In this document: positions 3,609 through 5,398 of the stretch, in pieces | Layout: each line of letters starts with the position of its first letter | Numbering within the stretch: position 1 is the stretch's first letter | Assembly: GCA_946623915.1 (NCBI GenBank) | Contig: CAMORQ010000156.1 | Coordinates: forward strand, 1-5,398 | DNA: 5,398 bases | Direction of reading: 5' to 3' | Source of the DNA: an uncultured Coriobacteriaceae bacterium | GTDB taxonomy: Bacteria > Actinomycetota > Coriobacteriia > Coriobacteriales > Eggerthellaceae | Notes under the pieces: generated by a model | Told to the model about the DNA's origin: nothing | What the model saw: only the letters and a program-made list of their open reading frames with translations | Databases searched by the model: none | Made by a program: the position numbers and the translations under genes

Positions 3609-5219
3609 ATGGCAGAAATATCTCGACGTTCGTTCTTGAGCGGTGCGGCCGTAGCAGGCGCCGCGCTTGCAAGTATGGGCATCGCCGGTTGCGCGGCTCC
3701 CCAGAACGCCACTGCTACCTCTTCGGCAGCATCGGCGGCTTCTTCGGGTAGCGCAGCATCCGCTGCCCCTACGGCCGCTGCAGGCATTCCCGAGTCCTGG
3801 GATGCGGAAGCGGACGTGATCGTCCTCGGTGCGGGCGGCACGGGCCTTTCGGCTGCATGCGCTGCCGCCGAAGCAGGTGCAAGTGTGCAGGTCTACGACG
3901 TCGACATCAAGGCGGGCGGCACCACGGCGCTTTCCGGCGGCGTTATCCAGGCTGCGGGCACGCAGTGGCAGAAGGAAATGACCGACTTCAAGGACGACAC
4001 GCCCGAAAAGCATGCCGAATGCTACATCGAGCAGGCCGAAGGCCGCGCGGACGAAGAATTGGTTAAGGCCATGACGGCCCGCGCCCCCGAGCTGATGGAA
4101 TGGCTCGCGAGCATCGGCATCAAGTGGACCAGCGTCTACGGCAACCATCACGTGCCCTACGTCACCGAAGGCCTCCATGCCGACCGCATCCATGTCTACG
4201 AAGGCGGCGGCGGCATCGGCGAGGGTGGCGTGCTCACCGACACCGAGTTCGCAGAGGCGGAGCGCCTTGGCGTCGAGTTCTTCTTCGAGCACAAGGCCGA
4301 ACACCTTATCTGCAACGGCGAAGCAGGCGTTGTGGGCGTGCAGATCAGCAGCGGATCGAAGACGCTGAACGTGAAGGCCAACAAGGGCGTCGTTTTGGCG
4401 CTTGGCGGCATGGACCGCGACGAAGAAATGGCCGCGGCGTTCAATCCGCAGCTGGTATGGGACCTGACCGAGCAGACATGCATGATTTCCGAATTCGCGC
4501 AGGGCGACGGTATCCGCATGGGCATGGAAGTGAATGCTGCACTGGCCACCGTGGGCGGCTGCATCGACTTTGATGCGGTCACCGGCAATGCCACCAACAA
4601 CACGCTGCCCCAGATTCCTTGCATCTTCGTGAATGGCGCTGGTAACCGCTTCGTGTGCGAGGACGCCACCTACGCATACACCATCCGCGCCATCTTCCAG
4701 CAGGAAAAGCAGTACGGCGCTCCCACCTGGATGATCATGGACAAGCACATGGTCGACCAGGGTGCGGCTGCGTGGGCGGCAGATCCCGAGGCCGCGGCTT
4801 CCGGCGACTTCGCGGGCGATCTGTTCGTTGCCAACACCATCGAAGAGCTGGCAGAGGCAATTGAAGTGCCTGCCGTGGCTCTGAAGGGCACGGTTGACAC
4901 CTGGAACGCTATGGCGGCTGAAGGCGCAGACCAGCAGTACGGCCGTACGATGGAGATTACTCCGCTCGATACGCCTCCCTTCGTGGCTCATCGCAACCGC
5001 TCCGCGAACCTTGGCAGCCTGGGCGGCTTGAAGATCGACACGAACGCCCAGGTTATCGACAACAACGGCAACCCGATTCCGCACCTGTATGCAGGTGGTA
5101 TGAACACCGGCGGTTGGTACGGCTCGTATTACCCCGGTTCCGGCACGTCGCTGACGGGCGGCTTGGTGTTCGGCCATATTGCTGGCGAAAGCGCCGCAGC
5201 GGCCGAGGCTTGGGCGTAA
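3609..5219 (+). CDS. Tat-exported FAD-dependent reductase (FAD_binding_2, fumarate/urocanate reductase-like)
   Basis: The 536-residue protein belongs to the FAD_binding_2 superfamily that includes flavocytochrome fumarate reductases, urocanate reductases and ketosteroid dehydrogenases. It begins with a twin-arginine signal (SRRSFLS, residues 5-11) and a lipobox IAGC ending at C28, so export of the folded, FAD-loaded protein and lipid anchoring outside the membrane are likely. A Ser/Ala-rich linker spans 29-58. The dinucleotide fold is VIVLGAGGTGLSAACAAAEA (70-89) with GxGxxG at 74-79. A second FAD motif, VVLALGGMDRDEEM, lies at 261-274, and the C-terminal part HLYAGGMNTGGWYGSYYPGS (492-511) closes the FAD site. 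Where fumarate reductases have the catalytic Arg after GKRFVNE, this protein has GNRFVCEDATY, aligning Tyr355. The Arg of the family's GANRLGG motif is replaced by YYPGSG. The substrate is therefore probably not fumarate and cannot be named. No heme motif (CXXCH) is present, so electrons must come from a separate donor. GGGAGG (3596-3601) lies 7 nt before the ATG. Confidence 0.92.
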   Translation: MAEISRRSFLSGAAVAGAALASMGIAGCAAPQNATATSSAASAASSGSAASAAPTAAAGIPESWDAEADVIVLGAGGTGLSAACAAAEAGASVQVYDVDIKAGGTTALSGGVIQAAGTQWQKEMTDFKDDTPEKHAECYIEQAEGRADEELVKAMTARAPELMEWLASIGIKWTSVYGNHHVPYVTEGLHADRIHVYEGGGGIGEGGVLTDTEFAEAERLGVEFFFEHKAEHLICNGEAGVVGVQISSGSKTLNVKANKGVVLALGGMDRDEEMAAAFNPQLVWDLTEQTCMISEFAQGDGIRMGMEVNAALATVGGCIDFDAVTGNATNNTLPQIPCIFVNGAGNRFVCEDATYAYTIRAIFQQEKQYGAPTWMIMDKHMVDQGAAAWAADPEAAASGDFAGDLFVANTIEELAEAIEVPAVALKGTVDTWNAMAAEGADQQYGRTMEITPLDTPPFVAHRNRSANLGSLGGLKIDTNAQVIDNNGNPIPHLYAGGMNTGGWYGSYYPGSGTSLTGGLVFGHIAGESAAAAEAWA

Positions 5220-5252
5220 TCGCGCCGTGTAGCTATCCCTCACGGGCCTTTC

Positions 5253-5270
5253 AGACAGCACGCGCTGTCT
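5253..5270 (+). other. Hairpin in the flavoprotein 3' leader-out
   Basis: AGACAGC (5253-5259) pairs with GCTGTCT (5264-5270) around ACGC. It lies between the stop codon and the main terminator and has no T tract, so it is more likely a 3' stabilising element than a terminator. Confidence 0.4.
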
Positions 5271-5287
5271 TGGGCATCCTCCCAATT

Positions 5288-5319
5288 GGAGCCTGGCACC
5301 TCCTGCCAGGCTCCTTTTT
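5288..5319 (+). terminator. Intrinsic terminator of the flavoprotein gene
   Basis: GGAGCCTGGCA (5288-5298) pairs perfectly with TGCCAGGCTCC (5304-5314) around a CCTCC loop and is followed by five T residues (5315-5319). It lies about 70 nt after the stop codon and ends a single-gene unit. Confidence 0.95.
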
Positions 5320-5356
5320 GCTGTTCGGCCGGCGCTGCTAGGTGCTGTTAGAGTCG

Positions 5357-5395
5357 GGCGATTTTCGCCACTCGCAGAGTCGAATTAAAATCGCC
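5357..5395. repeat. Inverted repeat at the window end
   Basis: GGCGATTTT (5357-5365) is repeated inverted as AAAATCGCC (5387-5395) across 21 nt. An alternative smaller hairpin uses GGCG (5357-5360) and CGCC (5366-5369), extended by GAGT (5351-5354) and ACTC (5370-5373). It may be an operator or leader of a gene beyond the window, or an intergenic repeat. Confidence 0.4.
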
Positions 5396-5398
5396 AAT

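Noticed and set aside
3255..5285. A 676-residue open frame on the minus strand opposite the flavoprotein gene
   Set aside because: It is a mirror frame of a real high-GC gene. It has no recognisable domain, its composition is rich in Arg, His, Cys and Val, and it crosses the flavoprotein terminator and the divergent promoter region.

Overview
The window looks like chromosomal DNA from a high-GC anaerobic actinobacterium, most likely the gut-associated class Coriobacteriia (Eggerthellaceae-like). This is inferred from three things: a Tat-exported, lipobox-bearing FAD reductase of the fumarate/urocanate reductase superfamily, an XRE-type HTH protein that runs into a receiver-like segment, and a secreted BspA-type leucine-rich-repeat protein. 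No single marker proves the taxon.

Layout. Positions 1-305 (minus strand) hold the N-terminal part of an HTH regulator cut by the window edge. Positions 306-562 are intergenic and carry a good promoter for tRNA-Thr(CGT) at 563-638. The tRNA is followed by a terminator hairpin. That hairpin is the core of a perfect 41-bp-arm palindrome whose outer part is the 3' end of the tRNA gene, copied in inverted orientation. The inverted copy stops exactly where a REP-like hairpin (704-732) begins. Next comes a decayed toxin-antitoxin pair: a ribbon-helix-helix-type antitoxin broken by two frameshifts, then a truncated PIN toxin whose first catalytic Asp has become Gly. An intact OGG1-type 8-oxoguanine DNA glycosylase follows at 1462-2295. 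A possible 48-residue ORF converges on it and shares its CTAG stop. A short sequence beside the REP-like hairpin recurs in inverted orientation near 2444-2482, so the dead toxin-antitoxin pair and the glycosylase lie between related inverted repeats.

Positions 2531-3258 (minus strand) hold the secreted leucine-rich-repeat protein with its own strong terminator. A 350-bp divergent regulatory region (3259-3608) separates it from the flavoprotein gene at 3609-5219 on the plus strand, which has a strong RBS, a plausible sigma-70 promoter and a textbook terminator.

The genes do not form one pathway. The left half reads as a tRNA-linked accessory hot spot with scars of past insertion and decay around a DNA repair gene. 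The right half is two divergent, single-gene transcription units for exported proteins. I see no CRISPR array, complete insertion sequence or obvious new defence system. The most unusual structure is the palindrome that fuses the tRNA 3' end to its terminator.
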